Part shown: positions 9,681 through 19,546 of the stretch, piece after piece
How the letters are laid out: each line of letters starts with the position of its first letter
How positions within the stretch are numbered: the stretch's first letter is position 1
NCBI RefSeq assembly: GCF_002078015.1
Contig: NZ_LWBP01000199.1
Coordinates: 355,381 to 419,380 of the forward strand
Reading direction: 5' to 3'
Source of the DNA: Niastella populi
GTDB taxonomy: Bacteria; Bacteroidota; Bacteroidia; Chitinophagales; Chitinophagaceae
DNA: 64,000 nucleotides
Notes under the pieces: generated by a model
The model's input: the letters and a program-made list of their open reading frames with translations, nothing else
The model's database searches: none
Told to the model about the DNA's origin: nothing
Program-made: the position numbers and the translations under genes

Positions 9681-10928
9681 ATGATCCTCATCGTTGATGA
9701 TAAATACGAAAATCTGTTCTCATTAAAAACATTACTGCAACTCTACGCTTATGACACCGATACGGCCGCTTCCGGCGAGGAAGCCCTGAAAAAAATACTG
9801 AAGAACGAATATTCCGTAATCATCCTCGATGTGCAGATGCCCGACATGGATGGCTATGAAGTAGCGGAAGCCATTTCGGGCCTTAACAAAACCAGGGACA
9901 TTCCCATCATCTTCCTGTCGGCGGTAAATATCGATAAACGCTTTATTGCAAAAGGGTACGATTCCGGCGGGGTCGATTATATTACCAAACCCTTCGATAA
10001 CGATCTTTTATTGATGAAAGTAAAAACCTTTCACCGGCTGTATACACAACGCCAGGAACTGAAGCAGGTGGAAGAGGCGCTGCGCCGGGAAATAGAGATC
10101 AGGAAAAAATCGCAGCAGGAAGTAGAGCAGATCAACTCCCTGCTTGAATTCAAGGTAGAAGAAAGGACCAGGGACCTGTTGCAGTTAAATAAAGATCTCG
10201 AGAACCGGAATGCCGAACTGGCGCAATATGCGTACCTGGCCTCACACGACCTGCAGGAGCCCTTGCGCAAGATCATTACCTTTATAAAGATCATAGAAGA
10301 AAAATACCTGAAAAATATTCCGGAAGCAAAAACCGAAATGTCGAAGGTGATCACCTCCTCGGAAAGAATGAGGAACCTGATCAACGCCCTTCTGAGCTAT
10401 TCGAAATTATCGGCTGTTTCCCTGTTTACCCCGGTAAATGTAAATGAAGTGGTAAAAGACGCACTGGCCGACCTGGAACTGACCATAAAAGAAAAACAGG
10501 CCCTCATCGATGTAACTCATTTGCCCGAAATAGAAGCCATTCCCGGACAAATGCGTCAAATGTTTCAGAACCTGCTGAGCAATGCGTTGAAGTTCTCGAA
10601 AACCGGGGTTCGTCCGCAAATAAACATCTGCCACGAAGCGGTAAATGAATTGTCACTTGAAGCTGCACCCGATAAGAACGGAAAGTTTATCCGTATTCAT
10701 ATCACCGATAATGGCATTGGCCTCGATGAGTCGTATATCGACAAGATCTTCGTGATCTTCCAGCGACTGCATGGCAAAGCACAATACGAGGGCACCGGCA
10801 TCGGGCTGGCCATTGTAAAAAAGATCGTTGAAAAACACAACGGCATCATTGGCGTAAAAAGCAGGGAAGGCGAAGGATCCACGTTTACGATCGTACTTCC
10901 GGTAAAACAAAGCAACAGTACAAACTAG
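9681..10928 (+). CDS. Receiver-histidine kinase hybrid (cytoplasmic)
   Basis: Soluble 415-residue protein with an N-terminal receiver (1-120, acceptor Asp50 in VIILDVQMPDMDGYE, Lys in YITKPF), a coiled coil (about 122-185, KQVEEALRREIEIRKKSQQE) and a kinase core. HisKA has YLASHDLQEPLRKI (His189). HATPase motifs are NLLSNALKFSKTG, ITDNGIGLDESY and GTGIGLAIVKK. There is no membrane helix, so its input is probably phosphorylation of its own receiver by another kinase. It sits between the single receiver at 9208 and the large kinase at 10960. The start overlaps no other gene and lies 17 bases after the preceding stop. Confidence 0.93.
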   Translation: MILIVDDKYENLFSLKTLLQLYAYDTDTAASGEEALKKILKNEYSVIILDVQMPDMDGYEVAEAISGLNKTRDIPIIFLSAVNIDKRFIAKGYDSGGVDYITKPFDNDLLLMKVKTFHRLYTQRQELKQVEEALRREIEIRKKSQQEVEQINSLLEFKVEERTRDLLQLNKDLENRNAELAQYAYLASHDLQEPLRKIITFIKIIEEKYLKNIPEAKTEMSKVITSSERMRNLINALLSYSKLSAVSLFTPVNVNEVVKDALADLELTIKEKQALIDVTHLPEIEAIPGQMRQMFQNLLSNALKFSKTGVRPQINICHEAVNELSLEAAPDKNGKFIRIHITDNGIGLDESYIDKIFVIFQRLHGKAQYEGTGIGLAIVKKIVEKHNGIIGVKSREGEGSTFTIVLPVKQSNSTN

Positions 10929-10959
10929 CGTTTCAATCAACAATAATATTTCTAAAAAG

Positions 10960-13900
10960 ATGAATGCTTTCAAGCGTAATCTCATCATTGGTTATGGTAT
11001 CTCGCTGTTACTGCTTATCATCAGCGCTGTAGCGTCGTACATCAGTATCAACAAACTGTTGAGCAGTGCCAAATGGGTAAACCATACCAATGAAGTACAG
11101 AAAAAGGTGGAAAAGGTAATAGCCGGCCTGGTTGATGCCGAAACCGGCCAGCGGGGTTACCTGCTTACCGGAAAACCGCAGTTCCTCGATCCCTATAGCG
11201 GCGCCGTTGACCGTACAACCGTCCTGTTAAACGAAGTAAAGAATCTTACCAAAGACAATATATTGCAACAACAGGATTGCGATCTTTTGAAGGAACAGGC
11301 AGTTACCCGCCTGAATTTCCTTGGGGAACTGGTGCAGAAAAAAAAGAACGATGAGCCCATTTCAGATAGCCTGATGGTGCTTGGAAAGAGGTATATGGAT
11401 AGCGTACGCGTAATTGTAAAACGCATCCAGGGCCGCGAAGTAGCATTGTTGAAGATCAGGACCCAGAACATGAACCGGTTCGCTGCCAGTACCCCAACGC
11501 TCATTATTATTGCCATGCTGCTGGGAATCGTAGTAACCATTATTTCATTTGTACGGGTATTGAACGATTATGAAAAAAGAGCGGCGCTGCAGGTGGAATT
11601 ACAGGAGAAGGATGAACAGATCTCGAGGCGGATCACCCTTATCAATGAGGTGGCAACCGAGATCTCGGGCGGTAATTACGAGGTAAAAGTTGAAGACACA
11701 GGCGCTGACGCCCTTGGGGGCATTGCCGGTTCGTTAAACAGGATGACCGAAGCGCTGAATTTCTCCTTCACGAACCTGAAAGACCAGCAATGGCTGCAAA
11801 CCGGCGTGGCCCAGTTGAACGAAAGCATGATCGGGAAAAAGGAACTGGAAATACTCACCTACGACGTCATAGAATTTATTACCGGTTATACCAGTTCAAT
11901 ACAGGGCGCTTTTTACTTACGGGTAGATGAAGATGAATTGCAACTGGCCGCCGGTATTGGTTTCAGTAAAAAGGAACGCCCCAAAATTCATTTTGGGGAA
12001 GGTGTGGCCGGACAATGCGCCCAATCGGGCCGGCAGATCCATCTTGAAAATATACCCGATGCCCAGGTAGTGCTCGATTACACGGGCGGTTCAATTAAAC
12101 CGGTAGCAATAGTGGCATTGCCTGTATTCTACGAAAGCCGGCTGAAGGGCGTTATCGAGATCGCTTCCATGCAACCCTATTCTTCCGTGGCACTCGACTT
12201 TTTACGGGTGGCAGGTTTCAATATCGGCATGGCCATCCACAGCGCCCGCGACCATCAGCGTTTACAGGAACTGCTGGCAGAAACCCAGGCGCAATCGGAA
12301 GAACTGCAGGCACAACATACCGAACTAGAAAATATAAATGCCGAACTGGAAGCCCAGGCGGAACGTTTACAAACCAGCGAAGAAGAACTGCGGGTGCAAC
12401 AGGAAGAACTGCAGCATGCCAACCAGGAACTGGAAGAAAGAAGCCGTTTGCTGGAAGAGAAAAATGAATTGATCCTCGAGCGCAATCTCGAGATCCAGGC
12501 GCGCGCCGAAGAACTTACGCAAAGCACCAGGTATAAATCGGAATTCCTGGCCAATATGAGCCATGAACTGCGCACCCCGCTGAATTCAATTTTGTTATTG
12601 TCGCGCCTGCTCACCGAAAACCATCCCAACAATTTAACCAGCGACCAGGTTGAATATGCGACTGTAATTCAAAGCTCGGGCAAGGGACTATTAACGCTTA
12701 TCGATGAAATACTTGACCTCTCAAAAATAGAGGCCGGCAAAATGGAACTGGAGTATACCGATATCCGTATTAATGAACTTACGAATGAACTGCAATCGTT
12801 ATTCGCACCGCTCGCTACTGAAAAAGGCATTGAATTTACCATTGAACAGGAAGACGATCTGCCGCTTTCCATCGAAACCGACCGTTTGCGGCTCAACCAG
12901 ATCTTACGCAACCTGCTTTCAAACGCACTGAAGTTCACCAAAAAAGGTTCCGTAAAACTGAGCATTCAAAAGAAAGGCGCCGACTTCTGGTTCACCGTCA
13001 GGGATACCGGTATTGGTATTGCACCTGAGAAACAGGCCATTATTTTTGAAGCGTTTCAACAGGCAGATGGCAGCACCCGCAGGCAGTATGGAGGCACCGG
13101 TCTCGGCCTTTCCATCAGCCGCAAACTGGCTCAATTGCTCAATGGTGAGATCACCATTACGAGTGAAGTGAATAAAGGCAGTGAATTTACGCTGATCTTA
13201 CCGGCGCTGAAGATCGATACAATTCAACAACCTGCCGTTACCGGTGAAGTGCCGGTTCAAAAAGAGCCGGCTGAAAAAACAAGTATTCCATTACCCTTGC
13301 GCGATAGCGAATTCTTATCACCCGTTATCCCCTCTCCTGTTGATGACGACCGCAGCGCCATCGCCGCCGGGGATAAGGTAATACTGATCATCGATGACGA
13401 CACGGCGTTTGCCAAATCCCTGCTCAACTATACCCGGGCAAAAGGATATAAGGGTATTGTAGCCGTACGCGGCGATGAAGGTATAGCCCTCGCCAAACAA
13501 TACCTGCCGCTGGGTATTTTGCTCGATCTGCAATTACCTGTTGTCAGTGGCTGGCAGGTAATGGATGAATTGAAATCAGATGTGAATACCCGGCCAATAC
13601 CGGTGCATATCATGTCGGCCTACCAGGCAAAAACAAAGAGCCTTTCAAAAGGCGCCGTTGATTTCATCAATAAACCGGTGGCATTTGAAAAGCTGGGCGA
13701 AATGTTCTCGAAGATCGAAAGCGCATTGAACCGCCATCCGAAAAAAGTGCTGATCGTTGAAGAGAACACGCAACATGCCCGGGCGCTTGCCTACTTCCTC
13801 GAAAATTACAATGTGGCTTCCGAAATAAGAGATTCGGTAGAAGAAGGTATTAAATCGCTCAACAAACAGGAAGTGGATTGTGTGATCCTCGATATGGGTA

Positions 13901-14544
13901 TACCCGCACAACGCTCGTATGATACACTGGATGAAGTGAAAAAAACACCCGGGCTGGAAGAAGTGCCTATCATTATTTTTACGGGCAAGAACCTGTCGCA
14001 GAACGAGGAAGTAAAAATAAAACAGTATGCCGATTCGATAGTGGTGAAAACCGCTCACTCGTATCAGCGCATACTCGATGAAGTGTCATTGTTCCTGCAC
14101 CTTGTTGAAGAGAACCGGAACGAGGGCCGTGGGTACAGGCGTACCCGCAAGACGGAAGCGGGCGAAGTGCTGAAAGGGAAAACAGTGCTGGTAGTAGATG
14201 ATGATGTGCGCAATATTTTCTCCCTGAGCAAATCGCTGGAGAGTTATGGAATGAATGTCATATCGGCCATCGACGGCAAAGAAGCATTGCGGCAGTTGGA
14301 AACGCATACCAGGGTAGATATGGTGCTGATGGATATGATGATGCCTGAAATGGATGGATATGAAACAACAAAACAATTGCGGAAAATGCCTAAATACCGG
14401 AGCCTGCCGGTGATAGCGGTAACCGCCAAAGCCATGACGGGCGACCGCGAAAAATGTATTGCGGCAGGCGCATCAGATTACATAACCAAACCGGTTGATG
14501 TAGACCAGCTCATTTCCCTGTTACGCGTTTGGCTTTATCAATAA
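10960..14544 (+). CDS. Hybrid histidine kinase: CHASE3-HAMP-GAF-kinase with three receivers
   Basis: Membrane kinase of 1194 residues. Domains: membrane helix 1 (about 8-29), CHASE3 periplasmic sensor (30-175, with the typical DAETGQRGYLLTGKPQFL), membrane helix 2 (about 178-198), HAMP, GAF (about 290-430), a long Gln/Glu coiled coil (430-520), HisKA with FLANMSHELRTPLNSI, HATPase with NLLSNALKFTKKG, DTGIGIAPEKQ and GTGLGLSIS, then three receivers. Receivers 1 and 3 look complete (GILLDLQLPVVSG; MVLMDMMMPEMDGYE). The middle receiver has LIVEEN in place of the usual Asp-Asp pocket and lacks the PMMDG loop after VILDMGIP, so it may be impaired. It starts 31 bases after the receiver-kinase and is followed after 9 bases by a CheR-like gene. 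Confidence 0.94.
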   Translation: MNAFKRNLIIGYGISLLLLIISAVASYISINKLLSSAKWVNHTNEVQKKVEKVIAGLVDAETGQRGYLLTGKPQFLDPYSGAVDRTTVLLNEVKNLTKDNILQQQDCDLLKEQAVTRLNFLGELVQKKKNDEPISDSLMVLGKRYMDSVRVIVKRIQGREVALLKIRTQNMNRFAASTPTLIIIAMLLGIVVTIISFVRVLNDYEKRAALQVELQEKDEQISRRITLINEVATEISGGNYEVKVEDTGADALGGIAGSLNRMTEALNFSFTNLKDQQWLQTGVAQLNESMIGKKELEILTYDVIEFITGYTSSIQGAFYLRVDEDELQLAAGIGFSKKERPKIHFGEGVAGQCAQSGRQIHLENIPDAQVVLDYTGGSIKPVAIVALPVFYESRLKGVIEIASMQPYSSVALDFLRVAGFNIGMAIHSARDHQRLQELLAETQAQSEELQAQHTELENINAELEAQAERLQTSEEELRVQQEELQHANQELEERSRLLEEKNELILERNLEIQARAEELTQSTRYKSEFLANMSHELRTPLNSILLLSRLLTENHPNNLTSDQVEYATVIQSSGKGLLTLIDEILDLSKIEAGKMELEYTDIRINELTNELQSLFAPLATEKGIEFTIEQEDDLPLSIETDRLRLNQILRNLLSNALKFTKKGSVKLSIQKKGADFWFTVRDTGIGIAPEKQAIIFEAFQQADGSTRRQYGGTGLGLSISRKLAQLLNGEITITSEVNKGSEFTLILPALKIDTIQQPAVTGEVPVQKEPAEKTSIPLPLRDSEFLSPVIPSPVDDDRSAIAAGDKVILIIDDDTAFAKSLLNYTRAKGYKGIVAVRGDEGIALAKQYLPLGILLDLQLPVVSGWQVMDELKSDVNTRPIPVHIMSAYQAKTKSLSKGAVDFINKPVAFEKLGEMFSKIESALNRHPKKVLIVEENTQHARALAYFLENYNVASEIRDSVEEGIKSLNKQEVDCVILDMGIPAQRSYDTLDEVKKTPGLEEVPIIIFTGKNLSQNEEVKIKQYADSIVVKTAHSYQRILDEVSLFLHLVEENRNEGRGYRRTRKTEAGEVLKGKTVLVVDDDVRNIFSLSKSLESYGMNVISAIDGKEALRQLETHTRVDMVLMDMMMPEMDGYETTKQLRKMPKYRSLPVIAVTAKAMTGDREKCIAAGASDYITKPVDVDQLISLLRVWLYQ

Positions 14545-14553
14545 AAAACACCT

Positions 14554-15369
14554 ATGATCAAAGAGGAAGAGCTGAATATGCTGATCGCTACCCTGTTCGA
14601 ACAATATGGTTATGATTTTGGCAACTATGCAAAAGCCTCGCTCAAACGAAGAGTGAGCCGGGTAATGGTCGTAGACCGCATCCCCAGTTTTGCCGAGCTG
14701 TTATATAAAGTAAAGACCGAAGAGGGGTATTTCAATCATATTGTGCAGGAGCTAACGGTGAATGTAACGGAAATGTTCCGCGACCCGATGGTGTTTAAAG
14801 CCATCAGGGAACACATACTGCCTGTACTGGCCACTCACCCGTTCATCAGGATCTGGCATGCGGGGTGTTCAACCGGCGAGGAGGTTTATTCAATGGCCAT
14901 TATGCTCGAGGAAGCCAACCTGTTGCATAAATCGCTGCTTTATGCAACCGATCTGAACCCTACCGTAATTGAGAATATAAACCGGGGCATTTTTCCGTTG
15001 TCGCAAATGAAACAGTATTCAGAAAACTACATAGCCTCGGGCGGCAAGAAAGATTTTTCGCATTATTATACCGCTAAATACGACTGGGCAAAATTCCACG
15101 ACCGCTTCCGCACAAAAATGGTGGTGGCCACGCATAACCTCGCCTCTGACCGGTCGTTCAATGAATTTCAGATCATCATTTGCCGCAACGTACTTATTTA
15201 CTTTGACAAGGTGTTGCAGGATAAAGTGCTTACCCTGTTCGATAACAGCCTCGAAAAACTGGGTTACCTGGTGCTCGGCTCAAAGGAAAGCCTGCGGTTC
15301 TCAGCCGTTGCCGGTAAATACACGCAGGTAACACAAAAAGAAAAGATCTGGCGAAAAATGGACCGCTGA
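14554..15369 (+). CDS. CheR-type protein-glutamate O-methyltransferase
   Basis: SAM-dependent methyltransferase of the CheR family, 271 residues, about the length of the family. The N-terminal helical domain has KASLKRRVSRVM. The catalytic domain has the SAM site WHAGCSTGEEVYSMA, the acidic ATDLNP after strand 2, and the family-typical IIICRNVLIYFD. In chemotaxis CheR methylates receptor glutamates. No MCP, CheB, CheW or CheA is present nearby, so the likely substrate is a sensor kinase region with receptor-like helices, possibly the preceding kinase or the convergent one with an MCP-like four-helix sensor. That is inference. It starts 9 bases after the preceding stop and ends the forward block. 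Confidence 0.9.
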   Translation: MIKEEELNMLIATLFEQYGYDFGNYAKASLKRRVSRVMVVDRIPSFAELLYKVKTEEGYFNHIVQELTVNVTEMFRDPMVFKAIREHILPVLATHPFIRIWHAGCSTGEEVYSMAIMLEEANLLHKSLLYATDLNPTVIENINRGIFPLSQMKQYSENYIASGGKKDFSHYYTAKYDWAKFHDRFRTKMVVATHNLASDRSFNEFQIIICRNVLIYFDKVLQDKVLTLFDNSLEKLGYLVLGSKESLRFSAVAGKYTQVTQKEKIWRKMDR

Positions 15370-15377
15370 GCTCAGCG
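15364..15377. other. 14-bp palindrome spanning two convergent stop codons
   Basis: CGCTGAGCTCAGCG is a perfect palindrome. It contains the TGA of the CheR-like gene (15367-15369) and, on the other strand, the TGA of the hybrid kinase (15372-15374). Only two bases separate the two coding regions. There is no T-run, so it is not a classical terminator, but both transcripts would end in the same short hairpin. Confidence 0.6.
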
Positions 15378-18300
15378 CCCGCTTTTTTCAAGCGTTTCCG
15401 TTCTGAAATTCGGCATGGGAGAATATTTTTTTATCACCGCATGGATCTCCTCCAGCCGGAAAGGTTTTGATATATAATCGTTCATGCCCGATTCAAGACA
15501 ACGGTCTTTATCCTCCTGCATGGCATCGGCTGTTAAAGCAACAATCGTTATGTTACGGTGATGCGTGTCGAGTTTTCTGATAAGCTCAGTGGCCATGAAC
15601 CCATCCATTTCCGGCATATTGATATCCATAAAGATCATGGCAGGATCATGCTGCAGCAACATAGCTACCGCCTCGCTGCCATTGCCCGCCGTTATCACCT
15701 CTAGCGCCATTTTTCGCAACACCTCCGATATCAGCAACAGGTTCAGCGGATCATCTTCCACAACCAGCACTTTGTTAACATGCGTGAATGGCTGAATAAA
15801 AGGTATCGCTTCCCTATTGTCGCCGGCCCTGGCCTTATTAAAAATAACCGCCAGTAAATTGTTGAGCTCATGCATTTTTACCGGTTTCGACAGGAACTTG
15901 TTGATGCCGATATTTTCCGCTTCGTGCTGCACCAATGTTTTCTCAAGCGATGAAAGCATCAGTATAAAAGGTTCAGTGTGCCCCTGCAGCAGTGATTTTA
16001 TTTCTTTCACCAGGCTGATGCCATCCATCACCGGCATCTGGTGATCGGTAATGATCAGGTCGAACAATTCGTTTTTTTGAACCGATTCCGCGATCAGCAG
16101 CAATGCTTCAGGCCCGCTGGTACATACTTTACAGGGAATATGCAGGTATTCGAAAATGCCGCGCATCAGTTTACAGTTGGTTTCGTTGTCGTCGATGATC
16201 AATACTTCCCTTAATTGGGGTTTTAAATCGAACAATACCGGCGGCGCCGCATTCATAACCTGTAACGATAAATTGAATGCAAACGAACTGCCGCTGCCCG
16301 GTATACTTTCTACCTCCAACCGGCCACCCATCAGGTCCACCAGGCTTTTGGAAATGGTAAGTCCCAACCCGGTACCGCCATATTTACGGGTAGTTGAGTT
16401 ATCGACCTGGGTAAAGCTTTCAAAAATAGCATTGAGTTTATCTTTAGGAATACCGATGCCGGTATCCTTTACCGTAATATTGACGTCAGTAAATGATGTA
16501 TTGTCCTTTGTATATTTCTTACCAGGCTGTAAATGCACCAATACTTCCCCCTTGTTGGTGAATTTAACGGCATTGCCCATCAGGTTCATCAACACCTGTT
16601 TTATGCGAATGGGATCGCCCAGCAATTGAGAAGGCAGTGCCGGATCGATGGAGCAAATTAACTCCAGGCCTTTTTCTTCGGCTTTTATGGAAATAAGGTC
16701 AACGGTATCCTCAACCAGTTCGGCCAGGTTAAAGGGCACTTCATCAATCAATAACTTACCGGCTTCGATCTTTGAAAAGTCAAGGATGTCATTGATGATG
16801 TTCAGCAGGCTGTAAGCCGATTTGCTCACGTTCTTCAAATAATCGCGTTGCACCTTTTGCAGTTCGGTGGTAAGCACCAGGTCGGTAAACCCGATAATAC
16901 CGTTCATGGGCGTACGCAGCTCATGGCTCATATTGGCCATAAATTCACTTTTGGCCCGGCTGGCCGCTTCGGCATTGTCTCTAGCCACTACCAGCTGCTG
17001 CTCCATTTTAATACGCTCTATAGCTGTGCCCAGGGTAACGGCAAACGATTTGAGAATGGAAAATTCGGTTTCCGTCCACACGCGTTCATACTCATTGCTT
17101 AAAGCGATAAAGCCCCAGAACTGGTTCATCACAAAAACAGGCAGGGTAGCAACTGATTTAATCCTTCGTCTTTCAAACATTGCCCGCAGATCATTGTCTT
17201 CCACATCTTTGGTAAGGCGGGAGAAAACTTCATTGTTGCTCAAAGCGGCTATGGCGTTCGGCATAAGCCTGGCATCGTAATAAACCGGTGATTTGAAATT
17301 TATCTCGTCCGTACTTTGCAACCAGCGCATATATGAATCGGCATACAATTTATTTTCGGCCGCTTCGAACCGCATGGTGTATATATTGATACCATCGGCA
17401 TTGATACCTTTCCCCAATGAGCGCATCGCTTCCTCGATGGCCTTGTTCAGGTCATTGTTACTGATAAGCCCATGGGTGGCTTTCGCTACCGCCTGCAACA
17501 ACTGGTCTTTTTTCTGCAAATGCCAGGTGGCAGCCAGCAGATCCCGCTGGCTCGACTTCAGGTTGTCGCGCATGGCTATTAGCGCCTTGCCCAACGTATC
17601 TTCCTCACTTAGCGGATGAAAGGGCATATCGAAATTCCGTTTCCCGATCTCATGGGCAAATAAACTGGTCACCTGTAGTTTTTCCGACAGGTTGTTTACG
17701 GCAACTACCATTTCTCCTATTTCGTCGCGCGTGGTGTGATGGTCTACCTTACAGGTAATACCCTTTCCCAGATCGTTCACTATATTCCTGATGCGGGCAA
17801 TGGGCGTTAGGATCTTTTTGGTAAAATACAGGGAAAGCAAAAAACCCACCAGCACAAACAACAGCGATAATACTATTATAAATACCCGCAGGTTGTACCG
17901 CGACTGCGCCAGCCTGGTATTCTCCTGCTCAAGGAACTGACTGCCTAATTTATGAATATTATCAAGGGAATGAACGATGGCAGCGGTTCGCGGCAGCACC
18001 TCCTCTTCAATTTTTCGCTCCGCCTCCATTTTTGTTACCGGGTCATCATAGTCCTGAAACTTTTGCAGTGAGGCCATGATCTCCTTTTCAACAACAAGCA
18101 GTTGTTCAAAATGGTTAAACACGAGTTGCAGACTGTCGGTAATTCTTTTTTGCCGCCAGGTGCTGGTATTGGCAGTTATATTTTGCTTTGTAGCAACATA
18201 CTCCGAATCATGTATCTTCCTCAACAGTTCTTTATCCCCCTCATTAGAACGCAGAAACACCCAGTTGGTGGTATACATTTTCGATTGCAGCAATATGGCG

Positions 18301-18467
18301 TTAAGTTCATCGATACCCTGCAATGAAGGCAATATGACATCAGATATTTTTTCCGAATGCCTGTGGTTTCCGATGAGGGTAACGATCGTAATAAACCCGT
18401 TTACCAGGAACACGCCCCCTAAAAACCAGAAACTGAATGCTATCCGTTGTTTTATACTAAACTTCAT
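15372..18467 (-). CDS. Hybrid histidine kinase: MCP-like sensor-HAMP-GAF-kinase with two receivers
   Basis: Membrane kinase of 1031 residues from ATG at 18467 (MKFSIKQRIAFSFWFL); an in-frame GTG at 18485 would add six residues. Membrane helix 1 (about 6-28), a four-helix periplasmic sensor like those of chemoreceptors (30-190), membrane helix 2 (195-215), HAMP with TTRDEIGEMVVAVNNL, GAF (about 330-490), HisKA with FMANMSHELRTPMNGI, HATPase with NLMGNAVKFTNKG, DTGIGIPKDK and GTGLGLTIS, then two receivers (LIITDHQMPVMDG and MIFMDINMPEMDG, both with the Lys of the SKP motif). No DNA-binding output is present, so the phosphate must pass to another protein. It is convergent with the CheR-like gene, which may be functionally related. 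Confidence 0.94.
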   Translation of the reverse strand: MKFSIKQRIAFSFWFLGGVFLVNGFITIVTLIGNHRHSEKISDVILPSLQGIDELNAILLQSKMYTTNWVFLRSNEGDKELLRKIHDSEYVATKQNITANTSTWRQKRITDSLQLVFNHFEQLLVVEKEIMASLQKFQDYDDPVTKMEAERKIEEEVLPRTAAIVHSLDNIHKLGSQFLEQENTRLAQSRYNLRVFIIVLSLLFVLVGFLLSLYFTKKILTPIARIRNIVNDLGKGITCKVDHHTTRDEIGEMVVAVNNLSEKLQVTSLFAHEIGKRNFDMPFHPLSEEDTLGKALIAMRDNLKSSQRDLLAATWHLQKKDQLLQAVAKATHGLISNNDLNKAIEEAMRSLGKGINADGINIYTMRFEAAENKLYADSYMRWLQSTDEINFKSPVYYDARLMPNAIAALSNNEVFSRLTKDVEDNDLRAMFERRRIKSVATLPVFVMNQFWGFIALSNEYERVWTETEFSILKSFAVTLGTAIERIKMEQQLVVARDNAEAASRAKSEFMANMSHELRTPMNGIIGFTDLVLTTELQKVQRDYLKNVSKSAYSLLNIINDILDFSKIEAGKLLIDEVPFNLAELVEDTVDLISIKAEEKGLELICSIDPALPSQLLGDPIRIKQVLMNLMGNAVKFTNKGEVLVHLQPGKKYTKDNTSFTDVNITVKDTGIGIPKDKLNAIFESFTQVDNSTTRKYGGTGLGLTISKSLVDLMGGRLEVESIPGSGSSFAFNLSLQVMNAAPPVLFDLKPQLREVLIIDDNETNCKLMRGIFEYLHIPCKVCTSGPEALLLIAESVQKNELFDLIITDHQMPVMDGISLVKEIKSLLQGHTEPFILMLSSLEKTLVQHEAENIGINKFLSKPVKMHELNNLLAVIFNKARAGDNREAIPFIQPFTHVNKVLVVEDDPLNLLLISEVLRKMALEVITAGNGSEAVAMLLQHDPAMIFMDINMPEMDGFMATELIRKLDTHHRNITIVALTADAMQEDKDRCLESGMNDYISKPFRLEEIHAVIKKYSPMPNFRTETLEKSGR

Positions 18468-18723
18468 AGGAATATTGCCTGACACTTTTTTTCTTTAGGG
18501 AATCGGATCAAAGACTATTATCGACCGCGGGTTATTCTATCCGGCTGGCCTGCGCACTTCAAATGTGTTGTAATAACGCTTAAAAACTCCTAAGTGATTG
18601 AGTTGGAATGAAATTACCTGGAATTATAAATAAATAATATATCAATAATTTAATGTAAACCCTTAGGTAGACGTGGAGAAAAAGATCGATGTTTATGAAA
18701 CGGGTTTTTTAAATTAGCATATT

Positions 18724-19446
18724 ATGTACCGACTCATTGCGATACTTCTAGTGTTTGTAAGCGCATCATCTTTTGCCCAGACTACCGGAAACTGGAATTC
18801 GTTCAAACTGGTTATCATTAAGGCAGATACCGCCATTTTAGACACTTCATTGTACAGCGGCCGGGATACTATGGTTGCAGAACAGCAAAGACAATATTAC
18901 CAGGCGGTGAAAGGCATCGAGGATCAGGTAAATTGTACCGATTGCCCCCGGGATACCAATTTTATAAAAGAGCTCAAAAACCAGTTATCGTATCTGAGAT
19001 CGATGGAGAACGATGTAAAACAGTTCAAATGCCATCATATACTTTCCTCCTATTCGCAGGCAGTTTATACATTCTACTTTAACGAATACAAACCCTACTC
19101 AAAAATAGCCGAGTCGCCGGCACAAAACACCGACCTGGCCAGCCTGGCCCGGTTGGCAGATACCTCCCAATCTGACTACGTGGTATTTTTCAGCAACGTT
19201 CATTCAGCAATTAAAAACGGCCAACCGGTTTTAAAACTTACCACCTCGCTTTACTCAAAAAAAGACAATAAGATCATTTTTAGCAAACAAACCGAAGGCG
19301 GCACAGACAGCAAAGGGGAAATGTGGACCTGTACCAACGCGGTCACCTGTATGTTTATAAATGGAGTTAAATCCTCAACAGACGAAGTTTTTTCGGTTGT
19401 AGGAAAAAGACAGGCCCGGAAAAAAACACCGGCTGGCGCCCGCTGA
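18724..19446 (+). CDS. Secreted protein of unknown function
   Basis: I do not recognise this 240-residue protein. It starts with a clear signal peptide (MYRLIAILLVFVSASSFAQ, cleavage after about residue 19). The mature part has two Cys clusters: NCTDCPRD (about residues 75-82) and KCHH (about 104-107), plus a C-terminal pair near WTCTNAVTCMF, which could form disulfides in the periplasm. The stretch YVVFFSNVHSAIKNGQPVL and the following LTTSLYSKK resemble the strand pattern of small periplasmic sandwich proteins, but no family is evident. It lies alone between two regulatory blocks. The C-terminal KRQARKKTPAGAR tail is strongly basic. Real gene by length, signal peptide and codon pattern; role unknown. 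Confidence 0.75.
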   Translation: MYRLIAILLVFVSASSFAQTTGNWNSFKLVIIKADTAILDTSLYSGRDTMVAEQQRQYYQAVKGIEDQVNCTDCPRDTNFIKELKNQLSYLRSMENDVKQFKCHHILSSYSQAVYTFYFNEYKPYSKIAESPAQNTDLASLARLADTSQSDYVVFFSNVHSAIKNGQPVLKLTTSLYSKKDNKIIFSKQTEGGTDSKGEMWTCTNAVTCMFINGVKSSTDEVFSVVGKRQARKKTPAGAR

Positions 19447-19546
19447 CAACATATTTCACAAGGGACTTTATGGAATAAGGAGAAAACGGCATCCTACGCA
19501 AGTATGACCGTGCCGGTAAATAAAAAGAATTTCGTACAATAGCAAT

